A DNA stretch of 64,000 nucleotides from Pseudomonadota bacterium (lineage in GTDB: Bacteria; Pseudomonadota; Gammaproteobacteria; Xanthomonadales; Ahniellaceae), in assembly GCA_022843465.1 (NCBI GenBank), contig JALHNO010000015.1, forward strand, positions 62,001 to 126,000. Direction: 5' to 3'. How positions within the stretch are numbered: the stretch's first letter is position 1; every line of letters starts with the position of its first letter. A program made the translations under genes and the position numbers. The notes beneath the pieces were generated by a model. That model saw only the letters and a list, made by a program, of their open reading frames with translations. It had not been told where the DNA came from and ran no database searches. Positions 8,786 to 17,832 of the stretch are shown in pieces.

Positions 8786-8912
8786 AAAAAAGTTGGCCCC
8801 GGTCACTTGGGGGTGTGCCGGGGCCGGATCGCAGAGTGACTTGGGGAAAGTCCAGTCCGCTGTGTTCACTCAGGGGAGGGAGTGAACGGATCGTTGGGGG
8901 TCGATCCGTACA
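8786..8912 (-). ncRNA. sX13-like small RNA downstream of polA
   Basis: The 413-base gap between hemF and polA holds a chain of stem-loops on the minus strand, each with a C-rich loop. In order they are: 8908-8902 with 8893-8887 (7 bp, CGGATCG/CGATCCG), 8887-8880 with 8871-8864 (8 bp, GTTCACTC, loop CCTCCCCT), 8852-8848 with 8842-8838 (5 bp, loop TCCCC), and 8825-8818 with 8802-8795 (8 bp, GGCCCCGG, loop containing CCCCC). The last is followed by TTTTTT (8791-8786), a Rho-independent terminator. The gene lies downstream of polA on the same strand, as do sX13 of Xanthomonas, Spot 42 and ErsA. sX13 is a roughly 115-nt RNA with C-rich loops that pair with GGGG motifs in mRNAs. The 5' end is my estimate; a weak TTGAAC -35 is at 8942-8937. 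Confidence 0.72.
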
Positions 8913-9153
8913 CTTTGATGGGGTCTGGCACGGAAGGTTCAACGGCGTTATCAGTTCCGTTTACTCTGCATTTAGTTAGGTATCAGCAGGTAAACATGAA
9001 ATTTCCGTTAGCAAACTACCGGACTAGTGCCCCGCCGCAATAGCCCGCTCCGTCAGCGGGATCACCGCAGATTTCTGGCACAGGCAAGCGCAGGTCGCTG
9101 GCGAATGCGAGGCAGTGACCTGCTCCGATCTCCACCACCCAATGGCGCGATGC

Positions 9154-11904
9154 TCAGTGCGCTTCATCCCAGTTGTCACCAGCGCCGGTCTCGACCAGCA
9201 GCGGAACCCGCAAGTCCGCAGCACGGCCCATGCGTTCGCGCAGACCGGCGCTGATCTCGTCAACACAGTCGGCACGCACTTCCAGCACGAGTTCGTCGTG
9301 CACCTGCAACAGCAGTCGCGCCTCTTCATGGCGTCCGCGCAGCCACTGGTCGACGTCGAGCATGGCGCGCTTGATGATGTCGGCGGCGGTGCCCTGCATC
9401 GGCGCATTGATGGCGGCACGTTCGGCGCCCTGGCGCTGTGCCGGATTACGCGAATGGATCTCGCGCAGATGCAGGCGGCGTCCGAACACGGTTTCGACAA
9501 AGCCATCGCGCCGCGCACGTTCCCGCACCGATTCCATATAGCCCTGGACACCGGGGTAGCGCTGGAAATAGAGATTGATGTATTCCTGCGCCTGGCCACG
9601 ACCAACCCCCAGTTGGCGGGCAAGGCCGAAGGCCGACATGCCGTACATCAGTCCGAAGTTGATCGCCTTGGCGGCGCGCCGCTGATCAGCGTTCACCGCA
9701 TCCCGCGACACCCCGAACACTTCAGCCGCTGTTGCCCGATGCACATCCTCGCCATGGGCGAAGGCGTCGAGCAGACCGGGGTCCTCGGAAAGATGCGCCA
9801 TGATGCGCAACTCGATCTGAGAATAGTCAGCCGCCACCACCTTGAATCCGGGCGGTGCAATGAACGCGGTGCGGATTCGCCGGCCTTCTTCGGTGCGGAT
9901 CGGGATGTTCTGCAGATTTGGATCGGTTGAACTCAGGCGCCCGGTCGCAGCCACCGCCTGATGGAACGAGGTGTGCACGCGACCGCTGTCGGGATTGATC
10001 TGCTCCGGCAACTTGTCGGTGTAGGTCGAGACCAGCTTGGCATAGCCGCGATACTCAAGAATCAGCCGCGGCAGTTCGTGATGCTCGGCCAGATCCGTAA
10101 TCGCATCCTCATTGGTCGACGGCTGTCCGGTCGGCGTCTTCGCGAGCACCGGCAACTTGAGTTCATCGTAGAGCACCGCCTGCAACTGCTTGGGCGAGTC
10201 CAGACTGAAACTGTGACCGACGCTGGCATGCGCCTGCTCGATGGTGGCATGCATGCGCTTGCGCAACTCGTGGGTCTGCGCACGCAGTTTGCCGGCATCG
10301 ATCAGAAAACCCTCGCGCTCCATCCGCGCCAGAACTGGGACCAGGGGCATCTCGATCTCGTCGAACACCCGGCACACGGAAGGCACGGACTCCAGCAAGG
10401 GCCGCAGATGCTGGTGCAGACGCAGGGTGACATCGGCATCCTCGGCCGCATAGGCAACTGCCTGCTCCAGCGCGACATCGGCAAACGAAATCTGCTTGGC
10501 GCCCTTGCCGGCAACCTCCTCGAAAGCCACCGTCTTGATGCCCAGATACAGCCGGGCCAGAGAATCCATATCGTGGCGGGTAATCGTCGAATTCCAGACG
10601 TAGCTCTCCAGCATGGTGTCGTAGCGATAGCCCTGCACCGCTACGCCATAGCGCGCGAGTACATGCATGTCGTACTTGCCATGCTGCCCCACTTTCGCGC
10701 GCGCTGGATCTTCCAGCAGAGGCTTGAGCGCGGCGAGGGTGTCCATCAAGTCCAGTTGCGGCGGTGTTCCTGGCGCGCGATGCCCGAGTGGAATATAGGC
10801 GGCGTGGCCAGGTTCGCAGGCCAGCGAAATGCCCACCAGTTCGGCACGGTGGGCGTCCAGACTGGTGGTCTCGGTATCGAACGCGAACACTTCGGCAGCG
10901 CTCAGCCGCGCAATCCAGCGCTCCAGCGCTGCCCGATCCAGGATCGCCTCATACTGCAATTCGCGTGGTGGCGCGGGGGGCGGCGCGGAGCCAGTGCCGT
11001 TCGGATCGCGCTCGCTCGCGGCAGCGGCAGGCGCGGCAACCGGTGCTGGCGAGGAACCTCCATCGAGGTCACGAAGCGCCGCCCGAAAACCGTAGCGGGT
11101 ATACAACGCGCGCAACTGTTCCGCGTCAGGCGCGCCGGCAATCAATTGCTCGGGTGCCGAGTCGAGTTCGAGTTCGGTACGCACGCGGGCAAGTTCACGC
11201 GACAGCGGCAGCTGGGGCAGGGCGGCGCGCAGGTTTTCGCCGATCTTGCCGCTGAAGCGATCAGCATTGGCGATGATCGCATCAAGGCTGCCGTACTCGG
11301 CCAGCCACTTGGCAGCAGTCTTCTCGCCGCACTTCTCGACACCCGGAATATTGTCCACCTTGTCGCCCATCAGTGCGAGAAAGTCGACGATCTGATCCGG
11401 CCGTACCCCGAACTTGGCAAAGACGCCCTCGGCATCCAGCGACTGGTTGCTCATGGTATTGATCAGGTGGATACGCTCGTCGACCAGCTGGGCCAGGTCC
11501 TTGTCACCGGTCGAGATCGTCACCTCGATCCCTTTCGCTGCGGCCTGCCGGGCCAGGCTGCCAATGACATCGTCGGCCTCGACCCCGGACACGCGCAGCA
11601 CCGGAATGCCGAGCGCGCGTACGATCGCCAGCATCGGCTCAATCTGCGCACGCAGCTCATCGGGCATCGGCGGTCGATTCGCCTTGTAGGCGGGAAACAG
11701 CTCGTGGCGGAAGTTCTTGCCACTGGCGTCCATCACGAAGCCAAGAAAATCCGGCTTCTGCGCCATATGCGCACGCAACATGTTGACTACGCCAAACAGC
11801 GCGCCGGTTGGCTCGCCCTGCTCATTGCTCAGCGGCGGCAAGGCGTGAAAGGCTCGGAACAGGTAGGCGGAGCCATCGATCAGGATCAGGCGTGGAGCGG
11901 ACAT
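9154..11904 (-). CDS. polA: DNA polymerase I
   Basis: A 916-residue DNA polymerase I, close to the E. coli length of 928. Domains in order: a 5' nuclease domain to about residue 300 (LILIDGSAYLFRAFHA; FPAYKANR), a 3'-5' exonuclease domain (about 330-510) with an intact DxE motif, FDTETTSLD, and YAAEDADVT, then the polymerase domain with motif A (VVAADYSQIELRIM), motif B (RRAAKAINFGLMYG) and motif C (LLQVHDELVLEV). All catalytic residues are present, so it should have proofreading and nick translation for Okazaki processing and repair. The start is ATG 11904 or 11910, which differ by two residues; no strong ribosome site decides. The stop is followed by a 413-base gap with an sRNA. Confidence 0.97.
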   Translation of the reverse strand: MSAPRLILIDGSAYLFRAFHALPPLSNEQGEPTGALFGVVNMLRAHMAQKPDFLGFVMDASGKNFRHELFPAYKANRPPMPDELRAQIEPMLAIVRALGIPVLRVSGVEADDVIGSLARQAAAKGIEVTISTGDKDLAQLVDERIHLINTMSNQSLDAEGVFAKFGVRPDQIVDFLALMGDKVDNIPGVEKCGEKTAAKWLAEYGSLDAIIANADRFSGKIGENLRAALPQLPLSRELARVRTELELDSAPEQLIAGAPDAEQLRALYTRYGFRAALRDLDGGSSPAPVAAPAAAASERDPNGTGSAPPPAPPRELQYEAILDRAALERWIARLSAAEVFAFDTETTSLDAHRAELVGISLACEPGHAAYIPLGHRAPGTPPQLDLMDTLAALKPLLEDPARAKVGQHGKYDMHVLARYGVAVQGYRYDTMLESYVWNSTITRHDMDSLARLYLGIKTVAFEEVAGKGAKQISFADVALEQAVAYAAEDADVTLRLHQHLRPLLESVPSVCRVFDEIEMPLVPVLARMEREGFLIDAGKLRAQTHELRKRMHATIEQAHASVGHSFSLDSPKQLQAVLYDELKLPVLAKTPTGQPSTNEDAITDLAEHHELPRLILEYRGYAKLVSTYTDKLPEQINPDSGRVHTSFHQAVAATGRLSSTDPNLQNIPIRTEEGRRIRTAFIAPPGFKVVAADYSQIELRIMAHLSEDPGLLDAFAHGEDVHRATAAEVFGVSRDAVNADQRRAAKAINFGLMYGMSAFGLARQLGVGRGQAQEYINLYFQRYPGVQGYMESVRERARRDGFVETVFGRRLHLREIHSRNPAQRQGAERAAINAPMQGTAADIIKRAMLDVDQWLRGRHEEARLLLQVHDELVLEVRADCVDEISAGLRERMGRAADLRVPLLVETGAGDNWDEAH

Positions 11905-12011
11905 GGACATACTCGATGGCAACCAGGGTCGCCGCCATGTTAGGCGCTCCGCGCCTTGCAGCAAACCCGCCGCAGCGTAAGCTTGGCCGCGGTGCAGCCA
12001 TGGAGACCCTC

Positions 12012-12455
12012 ATGCCCAAGTCGGCCGAGACCATTCAAATCAGGCGACTCAACAGCCGCGCGGGCAGCCGGACCGCATTCAAGCTGATGTCCGAGTTGCG
12101 CCCACACCTGGACCTGCGGCAGTTCCTCGATCTGGTAACGACAATGCGCGTCGAGGGCTATCGACTGGTGGGTCTGTTTGATGCCGACGTGCTCATGGCA
12201 GTCGCCGGCTATCGCGTACAGACCATGCTGGTGCGCGGGCGCAGCCTCTATGTCGATGACCTGGTGACCACCGCCGCCAAGCGCGGCAAGGGCTATGGCA
12301 CTCAGTTGCTCGACTGGCTGGTTCGGGAGGCGACAACACTACGCTGCAACGAGTTTCACCTCGATTCCGGCGTTCAGCGATTCGCCGCGCATGGCTTTTA
12401 CTTCGGACGCGGCATGCACATCGCCAGCTACCATTTTGCGCGCGCCCTGAAATAG
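12012..12455 (+). CDS. GNAT family N-acetyltransferase
   Basis: A 147-residue protein of the GNAT fold. I use ATG 12012, with GGAG just upstream; an ATG at 12000 is possible. The acetyl-CoA-binding loop is seen as TTAAKRGKGYGTQLLDWL (R/Q-x-x-G-x-G/A) near residues 91-108, preceded by the strand LYVDDLVT and followed by CNEFHLDSGVQRFAAHGFY, as in many GNAT proteins. The target is unknown. The gene is divergent from polA, with 107 bases between start codons. No signal peptide, so it is cytosolic. Confidence 0.85.
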   Translation: MPKSAETIQIRRLNSRAGSRTAFKLMSELRPHLDLRQFLDLVTTMRVEGYRLVGLFDADVLMAVAGYRVQTMLVRGRSLYVDDLVTTAAKRGKGYGTQLLDWLVREATTLRCNEFHLDSGVQRFAAHGFYFGRGMHIASYHFARALK

Positions 12456-12643
12456 GGCCGGCTTTGCCCTCGTCACAAGGTGGCCGTCCCTGGCCACTCG
12501 CCCCACCCACCCTCCTCCTGGCCACAGCGGGCATGGGGACCGCTGCAACGGTGGGGCACAGACAAAACCACGGAACCCGCGAGGATCCGACGGCGCCGAC
12601 GGCGCCCGATCAGGCGGACCCAAACGCAGACAGCGATCACCCG

Positions 12644-12799
12644 TCAGCCACCGGATGCAGCAGAATCGGAGACGGCCGGACCCGCCGCCGGGAAGGCAGC
12701 CAGCGGCGCATCCGCGCGGACTGCTGTCGCCCAGGACAACAGGAAGCTCAACATCCAGAAGCCAGCCACAATCGCCGGGCGTCGCAGAGAGAAGTTCAT
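12644..12799 (-). CDS. possible 51-residue secreted peptide
   Basis: An open frame of 51 codons in the 536-base gap between the GNAT and YcgL genes (12456-12991). GGAG lies 9 bases before the ATG. The product starts MNFSLRRPAIVAGFWMLSFL, has a hydrophobic core to about residue 24, and an AxA-like cleavage site (VRA-DA) near residue 29. The mature part is about 22 residues, Ala/Pro/Gly-rich, and ends SDSAASGG. Sequence supports a Sec signal peptide and a good ribosome site, but I know no family, and coding bias in such GC-rich DNA could make this by chance. The rest of the gap shows no clear gene, only a short GGCGCC repeat near 12592-12606. Confidence 0.4.
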   Translation of the reverse strand: MNFSLRRPAIVAGFWMLSFLLSWATAVRADAPLAAFPAAGPAVSDSAASGG

Positions 12800-12991
12800 C
12801 GGCCTACTCCGATAGCGCAAGCCTGATTCCAGTCAGCGACTCAGGCGACTCATTCAAGCACCGGTAGCGGGCGCTGACAGCTGTCGATAGTTACAGGTGC
12901 CGGGCGCCGATGGCGGCACAGAAGCGCCGAAACTGGACCGCGCCGCCGCCAGCGCCCACACTGACGGGCCAGCTTCCAGGAACTACCCCGC

Positions 12992-13243
12992 ATGCAATGC
13001 CACATCTATCGCAGCCGCAAGCGGCCGGGCACCTACGTTTATCTGCTGCAACGCGACGACTTTGCCTGTCTGCCAGCGGCGCTCAGCGCCGGACTGGGCC
13101 AGCTGGAATTCAGCATGGAGATCGAACTGCGGCCCGAGACGCGGCTGGCAACCCAGGATGTCGGTCTGGTTCTGAAGCATCTCGCTGAGCTTGGCTACCA
13201 TGTCCAGTTTCCGCCCAACGAGCAGTTGCCGAGTACCGACTGA
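12992..13243 (+). CDS. YcgL domain-containing protein
   Basis: An 83-residue protein that matches the YcgL (DUF709) family: a start like MQCHIYRSRKRPGTYVYL, then DDFACLPAAL, then the C-terminal GYHVQFPP. The family is small, cytosolic and common in gammaproteobacteria; the function is not settled, and the fold is a compact alpha/beta domain. The ATG has AGGA 10 bases upstream. The MFS gene starts 68 bases downstream in the same direction. Length is normal for the family (about 85-100). Confidence 0.88.
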   Translation: MQCHIYRSRKRPGTYVYLLQRDDFACLPAALSAGLGQLEFSMEIELRPETRLATQDVGLVLKHLAELGYHVQFPPNEQLPSTD

Positions 13244-13311
13244 GACGGCGCGGACAGCTGCCGCCGAGGCCGATCTGCTAGCCTCGCGGGCACCCCTGAT
13301 CGCGTTCCGAC

Positions 13312-14586
13312 ATGACCCCGCCGCCGTCCCCGCTCCAGCCAGCGCGCAAGGCCGCGCTCGCCTTCATCATCGTCACTGTGGTGCTCGACATGCTGGCGCT
13401 CGGCATCATCATTCCGGTGCTGCCCAAGCTGGTCGAGAGCATGCTGGGCGGAAATACTTCGCGGGCGGCAGCGGTCTATGGCTGGTTTGGTTTCACCTGG
13501 GCGCTGATGCAGTTCGTCTGCTCACCGGTGCTTGGCGCACTGTCGGATCGCTTTGGTCGGCGCCGGGTGATCCTGATGTCCAATCTCGGCCTCGGCCTCG
13601 ACTACATCGTGATGGCGCTTGCCGGCACCGTGCCCTGGCTGCTGCTCGGGCGGGCGATTTCGGGCATGTTCGCAGCCAGCATCAGTACCGCCTACGCCTA
13701 TATCGCCGACGTCACCCCACCCGAACAACGCGCGGCACGCTTTGGCATGCTGGGCGCGGCGTTCGGTCTGGGCTTCATCATCGGACCGGCGCTCGGCGGT
13801 GAACTTGGCGAGTACGGCGCAAGGGCGCCGTTCTGGGTGGCCGCTGGCCTGAGTCTGGCCAATGCCCTGTACGGCTACTTCATCTTGCCCGAGTCGCTGC
13901 CGCCCGAGAAGCGCGACAGCTTCCAGTGGTCCCGTGCCAATCCGTTCGCCTCGTTGAAGCTGCTGCGCAGCCACGCCGAGTTGCTGGGACTGGCTGGGGT
14001 TGGCTTCCTGATGAACTTTGCGCACTTCGTGTTGCCCAGCACGATGGTGCTCTATGCCAGCTATCGTTATGGCTGGACCGATCGTTCGGTTGGCTGGTTT
14101 CTTACCCTGGTTGGCATCTGCAGTGTCATCGTCCAGGGCGGCATGGTGCGGCCTGCGGTTGCGCGCTTCGGGCAGCGCCGGGTCCTGCTGACCGGGCTCG
14201 GATTCGGGGCCGTCGGATTTGCCATCTACGGTCTTGCGCCGACCGGAGCCTGGGTACTGGTGGGGATCCCGGTCATGGCCCTGTGGGGACTGTCCGGCCC
14301 GGCGCTGCAGGGCCTGATGAGCGAGCGCCTCGGGCCGAGCGAACAGGGCAAGCTGCAGGGTGCCAACACCAGCCTGATGGGCTTCGCCGGCATGATTGCG
14401 CCGCTGACCTTCACTGGACTGTTCTCCAACGCGATCGGAGCGCACCGTGACTGGCACTTGCCGGGCGCGCCGCTGCTGCTGGCATCGGCGGTGATGCTGA
14501 TCGGTCTGCTGCTGGCATGGCGGGTCGCCCGGCCGCTGGCGATATCGCCCCTGCCGGAACCGCCTATGCCCACTCCAATCGACTGA
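13312..14586 (+). CDS. MFS transporter, TetA-like drug/H+ antiporter family
   Basis: A 424-residue inner-membrane protein with 12 predicted helices. The loop between helices 2 and 3 carries the MFS motif [15 protein letters not shown] (about residues 74-87), and helix 5 has the antiporter-type motif with [10 protein letters not shown]. Overall it resembles the TCR/Tet branch of drug antiporters (for example [12 protein letters not shown] after helix 1, and [19 protein letters not shown]). It may export a drug or metabolite in exchange for protons. The specific substrate is not evident, and I would not call it a resistance gene from sequence alone. No regulator of the TetR type lies next to it. 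Confidence 0.88.
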   Translation: MTPPPSPLQPARKAALAFIIVTVVLDMLALGIIIPVLPKLVESMLGGNTSRAAAVYGWFGFTWALMQFVCSPVLGALSDRFGRRRVILMSNLGLGLDYIVMALAGTVPWLLLGRAISGMFAASISTAYAYIADVTPPEQRAARFGMLGAAFGLGFIIGPALGGELGEYGARAPFWVAAGLSLANALYGYFILPESLPPEKRDSFQWSRANPFASLKLLRSHAELLGLAGVGFLMNFAHFVLPSTMVLYASYRYGWTDRSVGWFLTLVGICSVIVQGGMVRPAVARFGQRRVLLTGLGFGAVGFAIYGLAPTGAWVLVGIPVMALWGLSGPALQGLMSERLGPSEQGKLQGANTSLMGFAGMIAPLTFTGLFSNAIGAHRDWHLPGAPLLLASAVMLIGLLLAWRVARPLAISPLPEPPMPTPID

Positions 14587-14772
14587 GTCGGCGGACTGCC
14601 AGGATGCCGTTGCCCGCCAAACCTCGCGTGTGATCGGCCGCCAGGCTGCCGGCAGGCATCCCGGCCCTCGGCCATACTGCTGCCGGCCGTGCGCCCGGTG
14701 CCGGTAACAAGGGTGGGGCGCCCGCAGGGCCGTGGCAACGGGGCATGGTTCGTCAGGCTCAGGGGAATTTCG

Positions 14773-14873
14773 GGAAGCCTCCTGCGCTCCGTGCGCCTCG
14801 CACTCGAACTGCGCAGGAGTCCATGGATGGACGAAGATCGGGCAACGCAGGAGCGGTTGCCGAGGAGGCTTCC
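14773..14873 (+). promoter_or_regulatory. structured leader with two competing stems upstream of yajQ
   Basis: The 340-base gap 14587-14926 has no gene I can support. It holds a perfect 10-bp inverted repeat, GGAAGCCTCC (14773-14782) with GGAGGCTTCC (14864-14873), and a second perfect 9-bp stem, CTCCTGCGC (14779-14787) with GCGCAGGAG (14811-14819). They share 14779-14782, so they exclude each other. A third hairpin GGCAAC/GTTGCC is at 14841-14861. This could be an attenuator or an RNA gene; strand is inferred from yajQ. Confidence 0.35.
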
Positions 14874-14926
14874 AGAGGTCCGCTCATGTATCGTGATGCT
14901 GTTTCAGACCCTTACGGAGACCGCAG

Positions 14927-15409
14927 ATGCCTTCCTTCGACATCGTATCCAAGATCGACAAGCACGAACTGACCAATGCGGTGGACCAGGCCAACCGCGA
15001 ACTCGGCAATCGCTTCGACTTCAAGGGCAGTGATGCGAAGTTCGAACTCGCCGATCCGGTGATCACGCAGTCGGCGCCCAGCGACTTCCAGCTCAAGCAG
15101 ATGCTCGACATCCTGCGTGGCCGGCTGATCGCGCGCGGCATCGATGTCAAATGCATGGAAGTCGATGAACCCGAGAGCAACCTGGCCGGCGCGCGCCAGA
15201 AGATCACCATCAAGCAGGGTATCGAACAGGCGCTTGCCAAGAAGGTGGTGGCGACGATCAAGGAAGCCAAGCTCAAGGCCGAGGCCCAGATCAATGGCGA
15301 CAAGCTCCGCGTCAGCAGCAAGAAGCGCGACGATTTGCAGACCGTGATTGCCTTGCTGCGCGCCAGCGAATTCGATCTGCCCCTGCAGTTCGAGAACTTC
15401 CGCGACTGA
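14927..15409 (+). CDS. yajQ: YajQ family cyclic di-GMP-binding protein
   Basis: A 160-residue protein of the YajQ/UPF0234 family: MPSFDIVSKIDKHEL at the start, then ANRELGNRFDFKG, ARQKITIKQGIEQALAKK and the C-terminal DLQTVIALLR. It has two alpha-beta domains of the same fold. In Xanthomonas a member (XC_3703) binds cyclic di-GMP and interacts with a transcription factor to control virulence genes. A diguanylate cyclase that could make this signal lies at 19844-21019 in this window, though that is not evidence that they work together. Start context is a typical ATG without a perfect ribosome site; length is normal for the family. Confidence 0.92.
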   Translation: MPSFDIVSKIDKHELTNAVDQANRELGNRFDFKGSDAKFELADPVITQSAPSDFQLKQMLDILRGRLIARGIDVKCMEVDEPESNLAGARQKITIKQGIEQALAKKVVATIKEAKLKAEAQINGDKLRVSSKKRDDLQTVIALLRASEFDLPLQFENFRD

Positions 15410-15526
15410 CTGTGGCACGGGCTTGTCCGGACAGAAGTGCCGATCGGCGGCAAACTGAGTTCCATGACAATTAAAAAAGTGTTCAAATCGAGCGGCAGTC
15501 CCCCCATACCTTCAGGAGCTTCGAGC

Positions 15527-17791
15527 ATGTCCGCAGCCCCCGCATCACCCAAGTCCTTGCAACGTCGCGTTCTCGCGCTGGCGGTAGCCAGCATCATCAC
15601 TTCGGGCAGTCTGGCCGCCCAGGAGTCTCCTGAGGACAGCGCCGGTACCGCCCAGCTGGAGACGGTTACGGTCACCGCGCAGCGCAAGGAGGAAGACCTG
15701 CAGAAGGTGCCGATCTCGATCACGACCCTGGACACCGAAAAGCTCGATGTGCTCGGTTCCGGCGGTGAAGACATCCGCTTCCTGTCCTCACGCCTGCCCA
15801 GTTTGCAGATCGAATCCTCGTTCGGGCGTGCCTTCCCGCGCTTCTATATCCGCGGCCTGGGCAATACCGATTTCGACCTGAATGCCTCGCAGCCGGTCTC
15901 GCTGATCTATGACGGCGTCGTCCAGGAAAATCCGATCCTCAAGGGTTTCCCGGTCTTCGACCTTGACCGCATCGAGATGCTGCGTGGTCCGCAGGGCACC
16001 CTGTTCGGTCGCAACACACCGGCCGGGGTTCTGAAGTTCGAATCCCGTCGTCCCGAGCAGACCCCCGATGGCTATGGCCAGATTTCCTATGGCCGCTTCG
16101 GCACCCTGAATCTGGAGGGCGCCATCGGCGGCGGACTCAGCGAGGACTGGTCGGCACGCGTATCGGCGCTCTATCAACGCCGTGATGATTGGGTCGACAA
16201 CACCCGCAACGGCCCCGGCGATGATCTCGAGGGCTATCGCGAATTCGCCATGCGGGCCCAGCTGTTGTACGCACCGGGCAATGATTTCGAAGCACTGTTC
16301 AATCTGCATGCGCGCTCGCTCGATGGCACCGCACGGCTGTTCCGCGCCAACATCATCCGTCCGGGCAGCAGTGAGCTGATCAGCGGTTTTGACCCTGACT
16401 CGATCAGCATCGATGGCGACAACTTCCAGGAACTCGATACCTGGGGCGCCAACGCCCGCATGAGCTGGAATTTCGAGGGCTTCAATCTGCACTCGATCAC
16501 CGGCTATGAAACCGTCGACACGCTGTCGCGTGGTGACATCGACGGCGGCTTCGGCGCCGTGTTTGCGCCGCCGTCCGGACCCGGCTTCATTCCGTTCACC
16601 GCGGAGTCCGCCGATGGCCTGCCCGATCACCACCAGATCAGCCAGGAGTTCCGTCTCGAGTCGAACACCGATGCCGCCCTGCAATGGCAGGCCGGGGTCT
16701 ACTATTTCGACGAAGACATCACCATCGACAGCTTCAACTACGACAGTCTGGCACCTGGTCGGCCGCAGAATGGCTATGCCGAGCAGCGTCAGGAAAACAC
16801 CGCATACGCGGTATTCGGCTCACTGGAATACGCCGTCAACGATCAGTTCAAACTGCGCGGTGGCTTGCGCTACACCCACGATGAAAAGGACTTCGTCGCC
16901 GAGCGCACGCAGTCGCCACTGTCCTTCCTGGGCGTCGGTCCGATCGGTCCGCTGTATGCCAATCCCAGCGATTCCGATGTCAGCTGGGATGTCAGCGGTG
17001 TCTATCAGATCACCGATGACTTCAATACCTTCGTCCGGGTTGCCAAGGGCTATCGCGCACCCAGCATCCAGGGTCGCCTGTTGTTCGGCGATGTGGTTTC
17101 AGTTGCCGATGCCGAGACGGTGATTTCCTACGAGGCCGGGTTCAAGAGCGACTTCTGGGATCGCCGCGCGCGCCTGGGCTTCACGCTGTTCAGCTATACC
17201 GTGGATGATCAGCAGCTGACGGCGGTCGGTGGCGGTGCCAACTTCAATACACTGGTCAATGCCGACAAGACCGTGGGCTCAGGATTTGAACTCGATGCCG
17301 AGGCCTATCTGACCGATCGCCTGCTGGTGACCGCCGGCTTCAGCTACAACGATACCGAGATCCAGGACGATACCCTCGCCGTGCAACCCTGCGGCGGCGG
17401 CTGCATGGTTTACGATCCGGCCGGCCCGGTTGCGGGCACGGTGCTGCTCGATGGCAATCGTCTGCCACAGGCGCCGCTGAAGGTCGCCAATATCACGGCC
17501 CGTTACAGCATTCCGATGGCCAGCGGCGAGCTGTTCTTCTTCACCGACTGGGCCTATCGCGACGAGATCAGTTTCTTCCTGTATGACTCGGCCGAGTTCA
17601 ATGGCAAGGCCCTGCTCGAAGGTGGTCTGCGCGTTGGTTACAACTGGAGTGGTGGCCGTTACGAAGTCGCCGCCTTCGGTCGCAATATCACCAATGAGCA
17701 GCAACTGGTCGGCGGCATCGACTTCAACAATCTGACCGGCTTCATCAACGAGCCGCGCATCTACGGGCTGGAGTTCAGCGCCCGCTTCTGA
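15527..17791 (+). CDS. TonB-dependent outer-membrane receptor
   Basis: A 754-residue TonB-dependent receptor. Its start is ATG 15527, with AGGAG 8 bases upstream; the frame is open to 15437 but without support. It has a signal peptide (residues 1-about 29, ending SLAA), a TonB box-like LETVTVTAQ, a plug domain (about 60-170) with the LRGPQGTLFGRNT motif, and a 22-strand-type beta-barrel ending in an aromatic residue (EFSARF). It takes up a bulky ligand across the outer membrane, driven by TonB-ExbB-ExbD at 3963-6389. The barrel resembles the iron-complex/cobalamin or uncharacterised TonB receptors of this lineage, so the ligand is unknown. A strong hairpin follows its stop. Confidence 0.93.
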   Translation: MSAAPASPKSLQRRVLALAVASIITSGSLAAQESPEDSAGTAQLETVTVTAQRKEEDLQKVPISITTLDTEKLDVLGSGGEDIRFLSSRLPSLQIESSFGRAFPRFYIRGLGNTDFDLNASQPVSLIYDGVVQENPILKGFPVFDLDRIEMLRGPQGTLFGRNTPAGVLKFESRRPEQTPDGYGQISYGRFGTLNLEGAIGGGLSEDWSARVSALYQRRDDWVDNTRNGPGDDLEGYREFAMRAQLLYAPGNDFEALFNLHARSLDGTARLFRANIIRPGSSELISGFDPDSISIDGDNFQELDTWGANARMSWNFEGFNLHSITGYETVDTLSRGDIDGGFGAVFAPPSGPGFIPFTAESADGLPDHHQISQEFRLESNTDAALQWQAGVYYFDEDITIDSFNYDSLAPGRPQNGYAEQRQENTAYAVFGSLEYAVNDQFKLRGGLRYTHDEKDFVAERTQSPLSFLGVGPIGPLYANPSDSDVSWDVSGVYQITDDFNTFVRVAKGYRAPSIQGRLLFGDVVSVADAETVISYEAGFKSDFWDRRARLGFTLFSYTVDDQQLTAVGGGANFNTLVNADKTVGSGFELDAEAYLTDRLLVTAGFSYNDTEIQDDTLAVQPCGGGCMVYDPAGPVAGTVLLDGNRLPQAPLKVANITARYSIPMASGELFFFTDWAYRDEISFFLYDSAEFNGKALLEGGLRVGYNWSGGRYEVAAFGRNITNEQQLVGGIDFNNLTGFINEPRIYGLEFSARF

Positions 17792-17801
17792 GTGGTGCGG
17801 G

Positions 17802-17830
17802 AACAGCCCGGGCAGACGGCCCGGGCTGTT
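17802..17830. terminator. bidirectional terminator hairpin between convergent genes
   Basis: A perfect 12-bp stem, AACAGCCCGGGC (17802-17813) with GCCCGGGCTGTT (17819-17830), and a 5-base loop. It sits between the receptor stop (17791) and the ABC-F stop (17833), so it can end transcription from both sides. The T tail is short. Confidence 0.7.
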
Positions 17831-17832
17831 GC

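Noticed and set aside
9044-9060. A hairpin CCCGCT/AGCGGG downstream of the polA stop as a terminator
   Set aside because: Only 6 bp and no T run on the minus strand; transcription of polA may end elsewhere or at the sRNA terminator.
9961-11943. A 660-residue plus-strand frame over polA
   Set aside because: polA on the minus strand has all the catalytic motifs; the plus-strand frame shows no family features.
12592-12606. A GGCGCC direct/inverted repeat that could be a terminator
   Set aside because: A 6-bp stem with a 3-base loop and no T run; too weak to call.
12464-12826. Two overlapping plus-strand frames in the GNAT-YcgL gap
   Set aside because: No ribosome site or family; the products are rich in R, P, A and T, as expected of non-coding GC-rich DNA. 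A minus-strand peptide with a signal sequence is better supported.
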